64,000 bases of DNA from Acidimicrobiales bacterium (GTDB lineage Bacteria; Actinomycetota; Acidimicrobiia; Acidimicrobiales; SZUA-35), in NCBI GenBank assembly GCA_028285495.1, contig JANQPB010000024.1, positions 1-64,000 of the forward strand, in the 5' to 3' direction. The position numbers were made by a program, and so were the translations under genes. The notes beneath the pieces are model-generated. The model ran no database searches. It was not told where the DNA came from and saw only the letters and a program-made list of their open reading frames with translations. How positions within the stretch are numbered: position 1 is the stretch's first letter; the number at the start of each line of letters is the position of its first letter. Below, one piece after another: positions 51,513-61,191 of this stretch.

Positions 51513-52733
51513 ATGGCGACGCGTTCCCCCCTGGCCCCCGACGGCTTCCCCGACCTGCCGGTGGTTCCCGGCGTCCGCCTCGCCGCCATCGAGGCCGGTC
51601 TCCGCTACCAGAGCCGGGCCGACCTGATGCTGGCCGAGGTCCCGCCGGGCACGACCGTTGCCGGCGTGTTCACCCGATCCCGGTGCCCGTCGGCGCCGGT
51701 CGACTGGTGCCGCCGCATCCTCCCCGCCGGTCGGGCCAGGGCGATCGTGTGCAACGCCGGCAACGCCAACGCCTTCACCGGCCGGGCCGGCGAGACCGCG
51801 GCCGAGCTGACGGCCAGGACGATCGCCGCCGCCATCGGGTGCCGGGCCGACGAGGTGTTCCTGGCCTCGACCGGCGTGATCGGCGAGACGCTCGACGAGC
51901 GGGCCCTGGCCGACGCCCTGCCGATCCTGGCTCGCTCGGAGCCGGCCGGCTGGGAGCTGGCGGCCAACGCCATCCGCACCACCGACACGTTCCCGAAGGG
52001 CTCGGGTCGGGCGGTCGCCGGCACCGGCGGCGTGGTGGCCGGCATCGCCAAGGGCAGCGGCATGATCGCACCGGACATGGCCACGATGCTCGGGTTCGTG
52101 TTCACCGACCTGGCGGTGACGACCGAGGCGCTGCAGCAGGCGTTGTCGGCCTCGGTCGACCGGAGCTACAACCGGATCACCGTCGACTCCGACACCTCGA
52201 CCAGCGACACGGTCCTGCTCTTCGCCACCGCCCAGGCCGACCACCCGACGATCGAGGGCCCTGGCTCGCCTGGCTGGGACGCGTTCGTCTCGGCGCTCGA
52301 TGCGGTCAACCTCGACCTGGCCAAGCAGATCGTGCGCGACGGCGAGGGGGCCACGAAGTTCGTCGAGGTGGCGGTGCTCGGCGCGGTCGACGATGCCTCG
52401 GCCCGCACGATCGCCCTCGCCATCGGCAACTCGCCCCTCGTGAAGACGGCCCTGGCGGCCGAGGACGCCAACTGGGGCCGGATCGTGATGGCGGTCGGCA
52501 AGGCCGGCGAGCCGGCCGACCGGGACGGCCTCGCCATCTGGATCGGGCCCGAGCAGGTGACCGACGCCGGCGTCGCCCTCGAGGGCTACTCGGAGGCCAG
52601 GGCGACCGAGCACCTCCGCCGGTCCGAGGTGACGATCACCGTCGACGTCGGCGTCGGTGAGGGACAGGCCTCGATCTGGACGTGTGACCTGACCAACGGC
52701 TACATCGAGATCAACGCCGGCTACCGGACCTGA
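51513..52733 (+). CDS. argJ: Bifunctional ornithine acetyltransferase/N-acetylglutamate synthase
   Basis: A 406-residue ArgJ. The precursor is cut between Ala and the nucleophile Thr in KGSGMIAPDMATMLGF (Thr at residue 191). Other family features are FTRSRCPSAPVDWC, AIVCNAGNANAFTG, FPKGSGRAV, NRITVDSDTSTSDTVLLF and DLTNGYIEINAGYRT at the end. It recycles acetyl groups in arginine synthesis. No other arg genes are nearby, which is unusual because argJ mostly sits in an arg cluster. Confidence 0.97.
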   Translation: MATRSPLAPDGFPDLPVVPGVRLAAIEAGLRYQSRADLMLAEVPPGTTVAGVFTRSRCPSAPVDWCRRILPAGRARAIVCNAGNANAFTGRAGETAAELTARTIAAAIGCRADEVFLASTGVIGETLDERALADALPILARSEPAGWELAANAIRTTDTFPKGSGRAVAGTGGVVAGIAKGSGMIAPDMATMLGFVFTDLAVTTEALQQALSASVDRSYNRITVDSDTSTSDTVLLFATAQADHPTIEGPGSPGWDAFVSALDAVNLDLAKQIVRDGEGATKFVEVAVLGAVDDASARTIALAIGNSPLVKTALAAEDANWGRIVMAVGKAGEPADRDGLAIWIGPEQVTDAGVALEGYSEARATEHLRRSEVTITVDVGVGEGQASIWTCDLTNGYIEINAGYRT

Positions 52734-52734
52734 C

Positions 52735-53235
52735 TCACCGCCCCTGGACGCTCGGTCGCAGCCCCCGCAGGCTGGTGGCCATGGCGGCCTCGAACGCCTC
52801 CTCGCCGACACGGTCGACGCAGCCGGTGAGCTCCAGCTGGATCGAACCGATCGCCGTGGCCAGGAGCCGCCGGGTTGCATCGGACGGCTCGGTCGGGAGG
52901 AGCGCACCGGCGTCGATCGCCCCGGCCACGACGGCGGCCACGAGGCCGATCGCCTCGTCCCGCTCCCGGGCGCTCGAGGTGGACAGCGGTGGCGCGTCGA
53001 CGGTGCGATCGAACAGCAACCGGTGGACGCCGGGTTCGGTGACGGCGAACGCCCGGAACCGACGGAACACCTCGATCAGCGCGTCGAGCCGGTCGAGGTC
53101 GGCCAGCGAGTGTCCTATCCGGTCGAACAGCTGGGCGACCAGGCGCGTCGCGCCGAAGAAGGGGGCCGATCGGCGCCACGTCGGCGGTCGTCGTGGACGG
53201 ATGGGGAACAGGCGATCCACATCCGTCCGAACCAA
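52735..53235 (-). pseudogene. TetR-family regulator lacking its DNA-binding domain
   Basis: About 166 residues on the minus strand resemble only the C-terminal ligand-binding half of a TetR regulator (RFRAFAVTEPGVHRLLFDRT, EAIGLVAAVVAGAIDAGALL, ATRRLLATAIGSIQLELTG). Upstream, where a TetR helix-turn-helix should lie, no frame shows one and codon usage becomes poor before about residue 28. Possible starts are TTG at 53235 or GTG at 53220. It is probably a 5'-truncated gene. It ends one base from argJ on the opposite strand. Confidence 0.6.
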
Positions 53236-53300
53236 TCTACCGAGGCGGGTCCTCGACGGAGGGAGCGGCCGGGCCGAGGGTGGCCCACCGGCGGCCCCGG

Positions 53301-54587
53301 TTACGCCGGGACCGTGCTGCCGTAGCGCTCGACCCGGATGTCGGCCTGGGCCTGATGGCCGGCGAAGTTCTCGATGGCGCACAGCCGCGAGCAGTACTCG
53401 CCGATCTCGTGCGAGGCGGCCGGGTCGGTCACCCGCTGGTAGGTGCAGGTCTTGATGAACTTCCCGACCCACAGCCCCCCGGTGTAGGTGGCGGCCCGCT
53501 GGGTCGGCAGCGTGTGGTTGGTGCCGATGACCTTGTCGCCGTAGGCCACGTTGGTCATCGGGCCGAGGAACAGCGCGCCGTAGTTGGTCATGTTGTCGAG
53601 GAAGTAGTCGTCATCTGCGGTCATGACCTGCACGTGCTCGAAGGCCAGCTCGTCGGCGATGGCCAGCATCTCCTCCCGGTTTTCACAGACGATCACCCGC
53701 CCGTAGTCCCGCCAGGCCACCGAGGCGACGTCGGCCGTCGGCAGCGTCTCCAGCTGGCGCTCGACGGCGGCGATCGTGTCGAGACCGAGCTGGTGTGACG
53801 TGGTGAGCAGCACCGCCGGCGACGACGGCCCGTGCTCGGCCTGACCCAGCAGGTCCGTCGCGCACAGCTCACCGTCGACGGTGTCGTCGGTGATCAGCAG
53901 CGTCTCGGTCGGGCCGGCCGGCAGGTCGATCCCGACCCGCCCGAACAGCTGACGCTTGGCCTCGGCCACGAAGGCGTTGCCCGGGCCGACGAGCATGTCG
54001 ACCGGGTCGACGAAGTCGGTCCCGAAGGCCATGGCCGCGATCGCCTGGACACCACCGAGGATGTAGATCTCGTCGGCTCCGGCCAGGTGCATGGCGGCGA
54101 TCGTCTCGTTCGGCATGGCCCCGTTGATCGGCGGGGTGCAGGCCGCCACCCGGCCGCAGCCGGCGACCTTGGCCGTCAGCACGCTCATGTGGGCCGATGC
54201 CACCATCGGGTAGCGGCCCCCGGGCACGTAGGCGCCGACGTTCTCGATCGGCAGCAGCTTGTGGCCGAGGACGACGCCCGGTCGGGTCTCGACCTCGACC
54301 GGCTGGATCGACGTCAGCTGGTGCTCGGCGAACGTGCGGATCTGCTCCTGGGCGAACCGGATGTCGTCGATGGTGCGGGGCTCGACGGCGGCGACCGCGG
54401 CCTCGATCTGCTCGGGCGTCAGCCGGAACTGCTCGGGGGACCAGCTGTCGAATCGCTCGCTCAGCTCCCGGACGGCGGTGCCGCCCTCGTGCTCGACCCG
54501 GGCCAGGATGTCACCCACGGTGGTCGAGAGATCGGTGTCGGAGCCGTGGGCTCCCTTGATGGTCGCGGTCTTCAGCTCGTGGGCCAC
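53301..54587 (-). CDS. Histidinol dehydrogenase-family enzyme, possibly HpsN-like
   Basis: A 428-residue zinc-dependent dehydrogenase of the HisD fold. Seen are [52 protein letters not shown], zinc-ligand motif [22 protein letters not shown] with Glu-His, [14 protein letters not shown] and [16 protein letters not shown]. All HisD catalytic positions appear kept. It may be true histidinol dehydrogenase or a relative such as sulfopropanediol dehydrogenase (HpsN); the stand-alone position behind a LacI gene and absence of other his genes favour a catabolic role. GTG at 54587 has AAGGA eight bases upstream. Confidence 0.85.
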   Translation of the reverse strand: MAHELKTATIKGAHGSDTDLSTTVGDILARVEHEGGTAVRELSERFDSWSPEQFRLTPEQIEAAVAAVEPRTIDDIRFAQEQIRTFAEHQLTSIQPVEVETRPGVVLGHKLLPIENVGAYVPGGRYPMVASAHMSVLTAKVAGCGRVAACTPPINGAMPNETIAAMHLAGADEIYILGGVQAIAAMAFGTDFVDPVDMLVGPGNAFVAEAKRQLFGRVGIDLPAGPTETLLITDDTVDGELCATDLLGQAEHGPSSPAVLLTTSHQLGLDTIAAVERQLETLPTADVASVAWRDYGRVIVCENREEMLAIADELAFEHVQVMTADDDYFLDNMTNYGALFLGPMTNVAYGDKVIGTNHTLPTQRAATYTGGLWVGKFIKTCTYQRVTDPAASHEIGEYCSRLCAIENFAGHQAQADIRVERYGSTVPA

Positions 54588-54625
54588 GGTCTCGTCCTTT
54601 CGGTCGCCTCGGCGCGCCGCGGTGC

Positions 54626-54657
54626 TGGCTACGTAGCCAAGGGTTGGGCCAACGTTG
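54626..54657. promoter_or_regulatory. Two CG-centred palindromes (likely LacI-family operators)
   Basis: TGGCTACGTAGCCA (54626-54639) is a perfect 14-bp palindrome. CAACGTTG (54650-54657) is a second. Their centres are 21 bp apart, two helical turns, and both are centred on CG as LacI-family sites are. They lie in the 104-bp gap between lacI and the HisD-family gene. Confidence 0.65.
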
Positions 54658-54691
54658 CACCCGCCCGCTGCGGTGTCAAGCCGATCGATCG

Positions 54692-55681
54692 CTAGCCGAG
54701 TGGGTGACCGGTGGTCGACGACCGGATTCGCACGATCCCCGGGGCGGTGATCCGAGGCGGTGTCTCGACCCGGCCGGGCAGGACCAACCGGACGGTCTCG
54801 TCGATCAGCGAGTCGAGCGGCTGCTCGATCGTGGTCAGGTCGTACGCCCGCCACGAGGCCTGGGCCAGACCGTCGAAGCCGGTCACCTTGATGTCGTGGC
54901 CGACGTGGGCGCCGCCCGAGCGCAGCTCGTCGATGATGCCGAAGGCCAGCTCGTCGCTGGCGGCCATGGCCACGTCCGGCAGCCCGCCGGCGAGGAGCGC
55001 CCGGCCGGCCCGGCGGCCGCCGTCGTAGGTGAAGGCTCGGCCGTCGACCTCTGTCCACGTCAGCCCCAGGACCTGGGCCCGGCGCCGGGAGGTGGAGCGG
55101 CGCAGCTTGTTGGTGGCCGCAGCCCGCAGCCCGTTGACGAACGTGATCGACCGGGCCCCGAGCCCGGCCACGTGGTCGACGAGGGCGGCGACACCGGCCT
55201 CGTTGTCGACCGACACCGAAGGGATCCCCTCGTGGGGCGCCGGGTCGTTGAACGACACGAGCCGGCGACCCTCCCTCGCCCGCTCCAGCAGATCGCCCGG
55301 CACGGTGGCCGAGGCCAGGACGAGCCCGTCCAGCTGATAGCCGCGGACGGCGGCGATCGTGTCGTCGACGTCGGCCGAGTCGAACGAGAACACGAGCAGC
55401 TGCTCGCCGACCCGGGCCAGCGCTCGGGCCAGGTGCCGCACCACCTCGTGGTAGTACTGCCCGCTGCTCGGGACGACGACGCCGACGATGCCCGAGCGCT
55501 GCGACTTCAGCGAGCGGGCGATGGCGTTGGGGACGTAGCCGAGCTCGGCCGCCGCCGCCTCGACCGCCCGCCTCGTGTCCTCGGCCACCAGCTCGGGGGA
55601 GGCGAAGACCCGGGCTGCCGTCCGCTGCGACACGTTGGCCAGGTTGGCCACGTCGACCGTGGTGATCCGGCGCTTCGTCAC
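54692..55681 (-). CDS. LacI-family transcriptional regulator
   Basis: A 329-residue LacI-type repressor: N-terminal helix-turn-helix and hinge ([41 protein letters not shown]), then a periplasmic-binding-like effector domain ([52 protein letters not shown]). Start GTG at 55681 gives the usual few residues before the helix-turn-helix; GTG at 55690 is possible. It precedes the HisD-family gene on the same strand, with two palindromes between them, so it probably controls that gene and perhaps itself. Confidence 0.93.
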   Translation of the reverse strand: MTKRRITTVDVANLANVSQRTAARVFASPELVAEDTRRAVEAAAAELGYVPNAIARSLKSQRSGIVGVVVPSSGQYYHEVVRHLARALARVGEQLLVFSFDSADVDDTIAAVRGYQLDGLVLASATVPGDLLERAREGRRLVSFNDPAPHEGIPSVSVDNEAGVAALVDHVAGLGARSITFVNGLRAAATNKLRRSTSRRRAQVLGLTWTEVDGRAFTYDGGRRAGRALLAGGLPDVAMAASDELAFGIIDELRSGGAHVGHDIKVTGFDGLAQASWRAYDLTTIEQPLDSLIDETVRLVLPGRVETPPRITAPGIVRIRSSTTGHPLG

Positions 55682-55788
55682 TGCGGCCACCGTACCGTCC
55701 GGGCCGGTCGAGGTCGTAGTTCCCGTCCCGGGATGACGGTCCCGGCCGGACAGCGCCCGGCGGCGGCCGTTCCGCCCGTCGATCGGGC

Positions 55789-57213
55789 TCAGATGTGGAG
55801 GGCGTGGCCGAGCGCGGCCAGTGCCGACTCGGCGAGGCTCTCGCCGATGGTCGGGTGGGCGTGGATCGTGTCGCCGATGTCCTCGAGCCTGGCCCCCATC
55901 TCGACGGCCAGCCCGAACGCAGCCGACAGCTCGGCCACCGAGCGGCCGACGGCCTGGAGGCCGACGATCAGGTGGTCGTCGGCCCGGGCCACCGCCCGCA
56001 CGAAGCCTCGCTGGCCCCCACCGCCGGAGGCGCCGTCGCCGAGCGTCATCGATCTGCTGTTGGCCGAGAGCGGGAACCGACCGACGACGACCTCGAGGTC
56101 TCGGGCCTTGGCCTGGTCGGGGTCGAGGCCGACGGTGACGATCTCCGGGTCGGTGAACACGATGGCGGGTATGGCCTCGGGCTCGAAGGCGGCTGGCTTG
56201 CCGGCGATGGCCTCCGCCACCACCTCGCCCTGCTTCATCGCCCGGTGGGCCAGCATCGGCTCGCCCGTCACGTCGCCGATGGCCCACACGTTGCGCATCG
56301 ACGTGTGGCCCCGCTCGTCGACGGCGATGAAGCCGCCGTCCATCGTGAGCCCGAGGTGGGCCAGGCCGAACCCGGCGACCTTGGGTCGACGGCCGACGGT
56401 GACCAGTACCTGCTCGGCGGCCACGACAGCGGGCCCGTTCGGCCCCTCGACCGCGAGGCCGTCGTCGGTCAGGCCTGCGGCCCGGGTGTCGGTGAGCACC
56501 TCGACGCCGAGCCGGCGCAGGTTCGTGGCCACCGGCGCGGTCAGGCCGCGGTCGTACTGGGGCAGGATCCGGCCCTCGGCTTCGACCACGGTGACCGACG
56601 AGCCCAGCTTGGCCAGCGCCGTGCCCAGCTCCAGACCGATGTAGCCGCCGCCGACCACGGCCAGGTGGTCGGGCACCTCGGTCAGGTCGAGCGCCTCGGT
56701 CGACGACAGCACCCGCCCGGCGCCGGCGTCACCGAACGGTAGGCCGGGCAGCTCGACCGGATCGGAGCCGGTGGCGATGACGAGGTGGTCGGTGGCGATC
56801 CGCTGGGTCGAGCCGTCGGTGGTGGCGACGTCGACCGTCTTGCCGTCGACGATCGAGGCCCAGCCCTCGACCACGCTGGCGCCGGCCTTGGCCAGCAGCC
56901 CGGCCACGCCGGCGTTGAGCCGACCGACGATCCCATCCTTCCAGGCGACCACTCGGGCGAGGTCGACCCGGGGGTCCGACACCGAGATGCCGAGCGGGGC
57001 CGAGGTGGCCTGCTCGACGGCCACCTCGTACTCGTCGGCGGCGTGGATCAGCGCCTTCGATGGGATGCAGCCGACGTTGAGGCAGGTGCCGCCCATCGGC
57101 TGGCCGTCGACGACGACCGCGTCGAGCCCGAGCTGCCCGGCCCGGATACCGGCGACGTAGCCACCGGGACCGCCGCCGATGATCAGCACCTGGACGTGAC
57201 GGTCGGCGGCCAC
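55789..57213 (-). CDS. lpdA: Dihydrolipoamide dehydrogenase (E3)
   Basis: A 474-residue flavoprotein: FAD site [20 protein letters not shown], redox-active disulfide [24 protein letters not shown] site [21 protein letters not shown], second FAD contact [19 protein letters not shown] and His-Glu pair in [10 protein letters not shown]. It reoxidises the lipoyl group of the E2 subunit. GTG at 57213 starts directly at the E2 stop, so the two are translated together. It is the last enzyme of the complex operon. Confidence 0.96.
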   Translation of the reverse strand: MAADRHVQVLIIGGGPGGYVAGIRAGQLGLDAVVVDGQPMGGTCLNVGCIPSKALIHAADEYEVAVEQATSAPLGISVSDPRVDLARVVAWKDGIVGRLNAGVAGLLAKAGASVVEGWASIVDGKTVDVATTDGSTQRIATDHLVIATGSDPVELPGLPFGDAGAGRVLSSTEALDLTEVPDHLAVVGGGYIGLELGTALAKLGSSVTVVEAEGRILPQYDRGLTAPVATNLRRLGVEVLTDTRAAGLTDDGLAVEGPNGPAVVAAEQVLVTVGRRPKVAGFGLAHLGLTMDGGFIAVDERGHTSMRNVWAIGDVTGEPMLAHRAMKQGEVVAEAIAGKPAAFEPEAIPAIVFTDPEIVTVGLDPDQAKARDLEVVVGRFPLSANSRSMTLGDGASGGGGQRGFVRAVARADDHLIVGLQAVGRSVAELSAAFGLAVEMGARLEDIGDTIHAHPTIGESLAESALAALGHALHI

Positions 57214-58626
57214 TCAGATCTCCTCCGGTCCGACGAACAGCAGGGCCGGTTGCTCGAGGAGTGCTCGCACCGCCTGCACGAAGTTGGCGGCGTCCCAGCC
57301 GTCGACGATTCGATGGTCGAACGAGGACGACAGGTTCATCATCGACCGGGGCACGAACCGCTCGCCGTCCCACACCGGCCGGACCGCGAGCTTGTTGACG
57401 CCGACGATCGTGGTCTCCGGCTTGTTGATGACCGGGGTGGTGACGAGCCCGCCGAGGGCGCCGAGGCTGGTGATCGTGATCGTCGAGCCGGACAGGTCGG
57501 CGGCCGAGGCCCGCCCGGTCCGGGCGGCGTCGGCCAGCTCGCCGAGGCGGGCTGCGCTCGACCAGAGCGACTCGCTCTCGGCGTGGCGGAGCACGGGGAC
57601 GACCAGGCCGTTGTCGGTCTGGGTGGCGATGCCGACGTGGACGCCGCCGAAGGTCCGCAGCGTGTCGGGGCCATCGGCGTTGTCGAGCAGGTGGGCGTTG
57701 CACTGGGGGAACTCGGGCAGGATCTGCACGAGGGCCCGCACGAGGAAGGGGAGGATGGTCAGGCGGGTCCCCCCGGTGGCTGCGGCCCGATCGTTGAGCG
57801 AGGTCCGCAGCTCCTCGAGCGCGGTCATGTCGACCTCGTCGACATAGGTGATGTGGGGGATGGTGGACGTCGACGACACCATCTGCTCGGCGATCCGGCG
57901 ACGCAGGCCGATGACCGGCTTGTCGGTGACGGTCAGGTCGGGCTGGCGGCCGCCGCCGCCCCGGCGTCGATCGGGACCGCCCCGACCGCCGGCCGGCGGG
58001 CCGGAGCCGGCGGGTTGTCGGAAGAGCTGATCGAGGTCGTCGTGGGTGATCCGCCCGGCCGGGCCACTCCCGGCGAGGGTGCGCAGGTCGACCCCGGCAT
58101 CGCGGGCCCGCCGCCGGACCGACGGCGTTGCCCGCGGTCGCTCGTGCTCGGGTCGGGGCGCGGCCGGGGACCAGCCGGTGATCGTCCTGGCTCCGCCGGC
58201 GTCGGCGGCCGGGGTCGGGGTCGGGGTCGGGGTCGGGGTGACCGCAGCAGCCGCTTCCGGGGACGTCGACGGCTCGGCCCGGGTGGCCGGCTCGGCCCGG
58301 GTGGCCGGCTCGGCGGCCACCCCGCCGTCCGGGTCGGCGTCGACCCCGCCGTTCGGGTCGGCGTCGACCTCCGCGTCGCCATCGCCGTCGACCGACAGCA
58401 CGAACAGCGGCTCGCCGACCAGCAGCCGATCGCCGGCATCGCCCGAGAGGGCATCGACCACGCCGTCGACCGGGCTCGGCACCTCGACCGTCGCCTTGTC
58501 GGTCATCACCTCGGCGATGATCTGGTTCCGTTCGACCGGCTGGCCCGGCGCCACCGCCCAGGACACCAGCTCGACCTCGGCAACCCCCTCGCCAACGTCG
58601 GGCACCTTGACGGTCAGGCGTCCCAT
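57214..58626 (-). CDS. bkdB: Branched-chain 2-oxoacid dehydrogenase E2 (lipoyl transacylase)
   Basis: A 470-residue E2 with one lipoyl domain (residues 1-80, lipoylated Lys44 in VMTDKATVEVPSP), a Pro/Thr/Ala-rich linker with (TP)5, a peripheral-subunit binding domain (about 170-205, TPSVRRRARDAGVDL and GSGPAGRITHDDL), a second Gly/Arg linker and the catalytic domain ending with SSSFDHRIVDGWDAANFV (His/Asp). It passes acyl groups from E1 to CoA. The ATG is decided by the lipoyl start GRLTVKVPDVGEG. E1beta's stop is 23 bases upstream. Confidence 0.93.
   Translation of the reverse strand: MGRLTVKVPDVGEGVAEVELVSWAVAPGQPVERNQIIAEVMTDKATVEVPSPVDGVVDALSGDAGDRLLVGEPLFVLSVDGDGDAEVDADPNGGVDADPDGGVAAEPATRAEPATRAEPSTSPEAAAAVTPTPTPTPTPAADAGGARTITGWSPAAPRPEHERPRATPSVRRRARDAGVDLRTLAGSGPAGRITHDDLDQLFRQPAGSGPPAGGRGGPDRRRGGGGRQPDLTVTDKPVIGLRRRIAEQMVSSTSTIPHITYVDEVDMTALEELRTSLNDRAAATGGTRLTILPFLVRALVQILPEFPQCNAHLLDNADGPDTLRTFGGVHVGIATQTDNGLVVPVLRHAESESLWSSAARLGELADAARTGRASAADLSGSTITITSLGALGGLVTTPVINKPETTIVGVNKLAVRPVWDGERFVPRSMMNLSSSFDHRIVDGWDAANFVQAVRALLEQPALLFVGPEEI
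58211..58240 (+). repeat. (GGGGTC)n tract with G-quadruplex potential
   Basis: Five GGGG runs separated by TC lie on the plus strand, which is the template strand of the E2 gene. In the protein they encode Thr-Pro repeats of the flexible linker. Four or more G4 runs with two-base loops meet the usual G-quadruplex rule. Confidence 0.85.
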
Positions 58627-58649
58627 CGTCGCTCCTCGGGATCGGCCAT

Positions 58650-59756
58650 CTAGTACGCCATGACCTGACGGAGGGCTTCGGCCACCCGGTCGGGGCCGGG
58701 GAAGTAGACCCACTCCAGCCCGACCGGGTACGGGGTGTCGTAGCCGGTGACCCGGGTGATCGGGGCCTCCAGGTGATCGAAGCACCGCTCCTGGACCTGG
58801 GCCGACAGCTCGGCCCCGAAGCCGCTGGTCCTCGTGGCCTCGTGGGCGATCACGCAGCGCCCGGTCTTGGCCACCGAGGCGGCGACCGTGTCGACGTCGA
58901 GCGGCAGCAGGGTCCGCAGGTCGATGATCTCGGCGTCGACCCCGGCCTCGGCGGCCGCGGCCTCGGCCACGAACCGCAGCGTGCCATAAGCCAGCACGGT
59001 CACCTCCGAGCCAGGCCGGACGATCGTGGCCTCGCCGAGCGGGATCGTGTAGTGGCCCTCGGGGACGTTGCCGAGCTCGTGGCGGGACCAGGGCTGGATC
59101 GGACGATCGTGGTGGCCATCGAACGGGCCGTTGTAGAGCCGCTTCGGCTCGAGGAAGATCACCGGGTCGGGGTCCTCGATCGAGGCGATCAGCAGGCCCT
59201 TGGCGTCGATCGGGTTCGACGGCAGCACGACCTTGAGCCCGGCAACGTGGGTGAACAGCGCCTCGGGGCTCTGCGAGTGGGTCTGCCCGCCCCGGATGCC
59301 ACCGCCGACCGGCATGCGGACCACCAGCGGGGCGGTCAGCTCGCCGGCCGACCGGGACCGGAGCCTGGCCGCCTCGGACACGATCTGGTCGTAGCCGGGG
59401 TAGACGTAGTCGGCGAACTGGATCTCGGCCACCGGCCGCAGCCCGTACGACGCCATCCCGACGGCGGCCCCGACGATCCCGCTCTCGGAGATCGGGGTGT
59501 CGAACGAGCGGTGCTCGCCGAACTCCTGCTGCAGTCCCTCGGTGCAGCGGAACACGCCGCCGAAGTAGCCGGCGTCCTCGCCGAACGACACCACCCGCTC
59601 GTCGCGGGCCATCATCACCGCCAGGGCGTCGCGGATGGCCTCGATCATCGTCATCGACCGGGTCTGGCCGGCCGAGGCGGTCTCGGTCGACGACGGCGGA
59701 CTCGGCGCCGGGGCGGGGAGGAAGGCCGGGGTGTACGGGTCCTGGTCGACGCTCAT
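58650..59756 (-). CDS. bkdA2: Branched-chain 2-oxoacid dehydrogenase E1 beta
   Basis: A 368-residue E1beta: MTMIEAIRDALAVMMARDERVVSFGEDAGYFGGVF (first family segment, key residues Glu in GEDAGYFGGVF), FDTPISESGIVGAAVGMA, FADYVYPGYDQIVSEAARLR, VVRMPVGGGIRGGQTHSQSPEALF and IDLRTLLPLD. It forms the thiamine diphosphate site with E1alpha. A 35-residue Pro/Ser-rich leader precedes the domain; the start could also be internal at MTMIEA. ATG at 59756 has GGGGG seven bases upstream and 19 bases separate it from the microprotein stop. Confidence 0.94.
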   Translation of the reverse strand: MSVDQDPYTPAFLPAPAPSPPSSTETASAGQTRSMTMIEAIRDALAVMMARDERVVSFGEDAGYFGGVFRCTEGLQQEFGEHRSFDTPISESGIVGAAVGMASYGLRPVAEIQFADYVYPGYDQIVSEAARLRSRSAGELTAPLVVRMPVGGGIRGGQTHSQSPEALFTHVAGLKVVLPSNPIDAKGLLIASIEDPDPVIFLEPKRLYNGPFDGHHDRPIQPWSRHELGNVPEGHYTIPLGEATIVRPGSEVTVLAYGTLRFVAEAAAAEAGVDAEIIDLRTLLPLDVDTVAASVAKTGRCVIAHEATRTSGFGAELSAQVQERCFDHLEAPITRVTGYDTPYPVGLEWVYFPGPDRVAEALRQVMAY

Positions 59757-59775
59757 GTGGCTGCCCCCATCCGGC

Positions 59776-59862
59776 TCAGCGCTCGCGGTTGTTGAGGAGG
59801 ACGACGGCCAGCATCGCCACCAGCCCGGCCAGCAATACGACGGCGAGCACGGCGACGGCCAT
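59776..59862 (-). CDS. 28-residue membrane microprotein
   Basis: A short reading frame between E1alpha and E1beta: its ATG overlaps the E1alpha stop by one base (TGATG) and its TGA is 19 bases before the E1beta start. The product is almost wholly hydrophobic (VAVLAVVLLAGLVAMLAVVL) and ends NNRER, so it would be one membrane helix with a basic tail facing the cytoplasm. Codon third positions follow the GC-rich rule and the coupling to E1alpha argues for real translation. No family is known to me. It may tether the complex or be a remnant. Confidence 0.65.
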   Translation of the reverse strand: MAVAVLAVVLLAGLVAMLAVVLLNNRER

Positions 59863-61181
59863 CAGTAGCCCAGCTCCTGGCGCTGTTCAACGAGATGTGG
59901 GGGCATCTCGGCGTAGACGTGGCGGAACATGTCGACGGGCGACAGCGAGGTGCCCGAGTTGAGCGTGCCCATCGACTCCGCCTCGGCCACGGCGGCCAGC
60001 ACCCGGTCACGGGCCGACGACCGGATCGCCTCGACGTCGCTGAGGGTCAGCTCGCCGAGCCCGATCAGGTGCTCGGTCAGCCGGTCGACCGGATCGCCGA
60101 GCGGCCACGCCTTGGCCGACTCGACCGGCCGGTACTTCGATGGGTCGTCCGAGCTGGAGTGGGAGGCCGCCCGGTAGGTCACCCACTCGATGAGGGTCGG
60201 CCCGAAGCCGCCCCTGGCCCGAGCGGTGGCCCAGCGGGTGGCGGCCCACCCGGCCAGGAAGTCGTTGCCGTCGACCCGGAGCGTGGCCACGCCGTAGCCG
60301 ATGCCCCGCTGGGCGAACGAGGCGTTGGTACCGCCGGCGATGCCCTGGAAGCTGGAGATGGCCCACTGGTTGTTGACCACGCAGGTGATCGACGGCGGCT
60401 GGTAGACCGAGGCGAACACGAGGGCCGAGTGGAAGTCGTTCTCCGCCGTCGCCCCCTCGCCGGTCCACCCGACGCCGACGATCCGGTTTCCCTCGATGGC
60501 GCCGGCCATGGCCCAGCCGACGGCCTGGGGGAGCTGGGTGGCCAGGTTGCCCGAGATCGAGAAGTAGCCGCACTCGGGCACCGAGTGCAGCACCGGGAGC
60601 TGGGCCCCCTTCAGCCGGTCGCCCTCGTTTGAGAGGATCTGGCAGGTCATCTCGACGAGCGAGTGACCGTTGGCGACGAGGATCCCCGACTGGCGGTAGG
60701 TCGGGAAGTGCATGTCGAGCCCCGGGCCGTAGCCGGGGGAGTCGACGCCGACCGCCATGGCCGCCGACACCGCCACCGCCTCCTCGCCGAGTGAGCGCAT
60801 GGCAAACGCCGCCTTGCCCTGGCGCTGGAGCAGCATGAACTGCTCCTCGATGGTCCGGGTGACCAGCATGTGCTCGAGCCCGGCCCTGAGGGTGCCGGCA
60901 TCGAGGCCGGGATCCCAGGCCCCACCGGCGTGGCCGTCGTCGTCGAGCACCCGGATCAGCGTGGTGGCGAGGTCGTAGGTGTCGGTCGCCGGGGCGTCGA
61001 CCGCCGGCCGGGGAGCCTCGTCGACCGGGGGCACGGCCAGGAACGAGAAGTCGGGGTCCTCACCCGGGCGGGCCGCCGGCGCCGGTACGTGCAGGCGGAG
61101 CTCGGTCCGTGGTCCATGTCCGTCCGCCGTGTCCATGCTGTTCGCAGCCTCAGCGGCGTCCGAGCTCACGGCATCGACCAT
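59862..61181 (-). CDS. bkdA1: Branched-chain 2-oxoacid dehydrogenase E1 alpha
   Basis: A 439-residue E1alpha: RTIEEQFMLLQRQGKAAFAM, GYGPGLDMHFPTYRQSGILVANG, thiamine diphosphate motif GWTGEGATAENDFHSAL to VVNNQWAIS, and the phospho-loop YRAASHSSSDDPSKYRP that matches the HSTSDD loop of the branched-chain enzyme. It decarboxylates branched-chain 2-oxoacids from Val, Leu and Ile. An N-terminal acidic leader of about 70 residues precedes the fold, and ATG at 61181 or 61136 is possible. The GTPase gene ends 10 bases upstream. Confidence 0.93.
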   Translation of the reverse strand: MVDAVSSDAAEAANSMDTADGHGPRTELRLHVPAPAARPGEDPDFSFLAVPPVDEAPRPAVDAPATDTYDLATTLIRVLDDDGHAGGAWDPGLDAGTLRAGLEHMLVTRTIEEQFMLLQRQGKAAFAMRSLGEEAVAVSAAMAVGVDSPGYGPGLDMHFPTYRQSGILVANGHSLVEMTCQILSNEGDRLKGAQLPVLHSVPECGYFSISGNLATQLPQAVGWAMAGAIEGNRIVGVGWTGEGATAENDFHSALVFASVYQPPSITCVVNNQWAISSFQGIAGGTNASFAQRGIGYGVATLRVDGNDFLAGWAATRWATARARGGFGPTLIEWVTYRAASHSSSDDPSKYRPVESAKAWPLGDPVDRLTEHLIGLGELTLSDVEAIRSSARDRVLAAVAEAESMGTLNSGTSLSPVDMFRHVYAEMPPHLVEQRQELGY

Positions 61182-61191
61182 AGCCGCGTCG

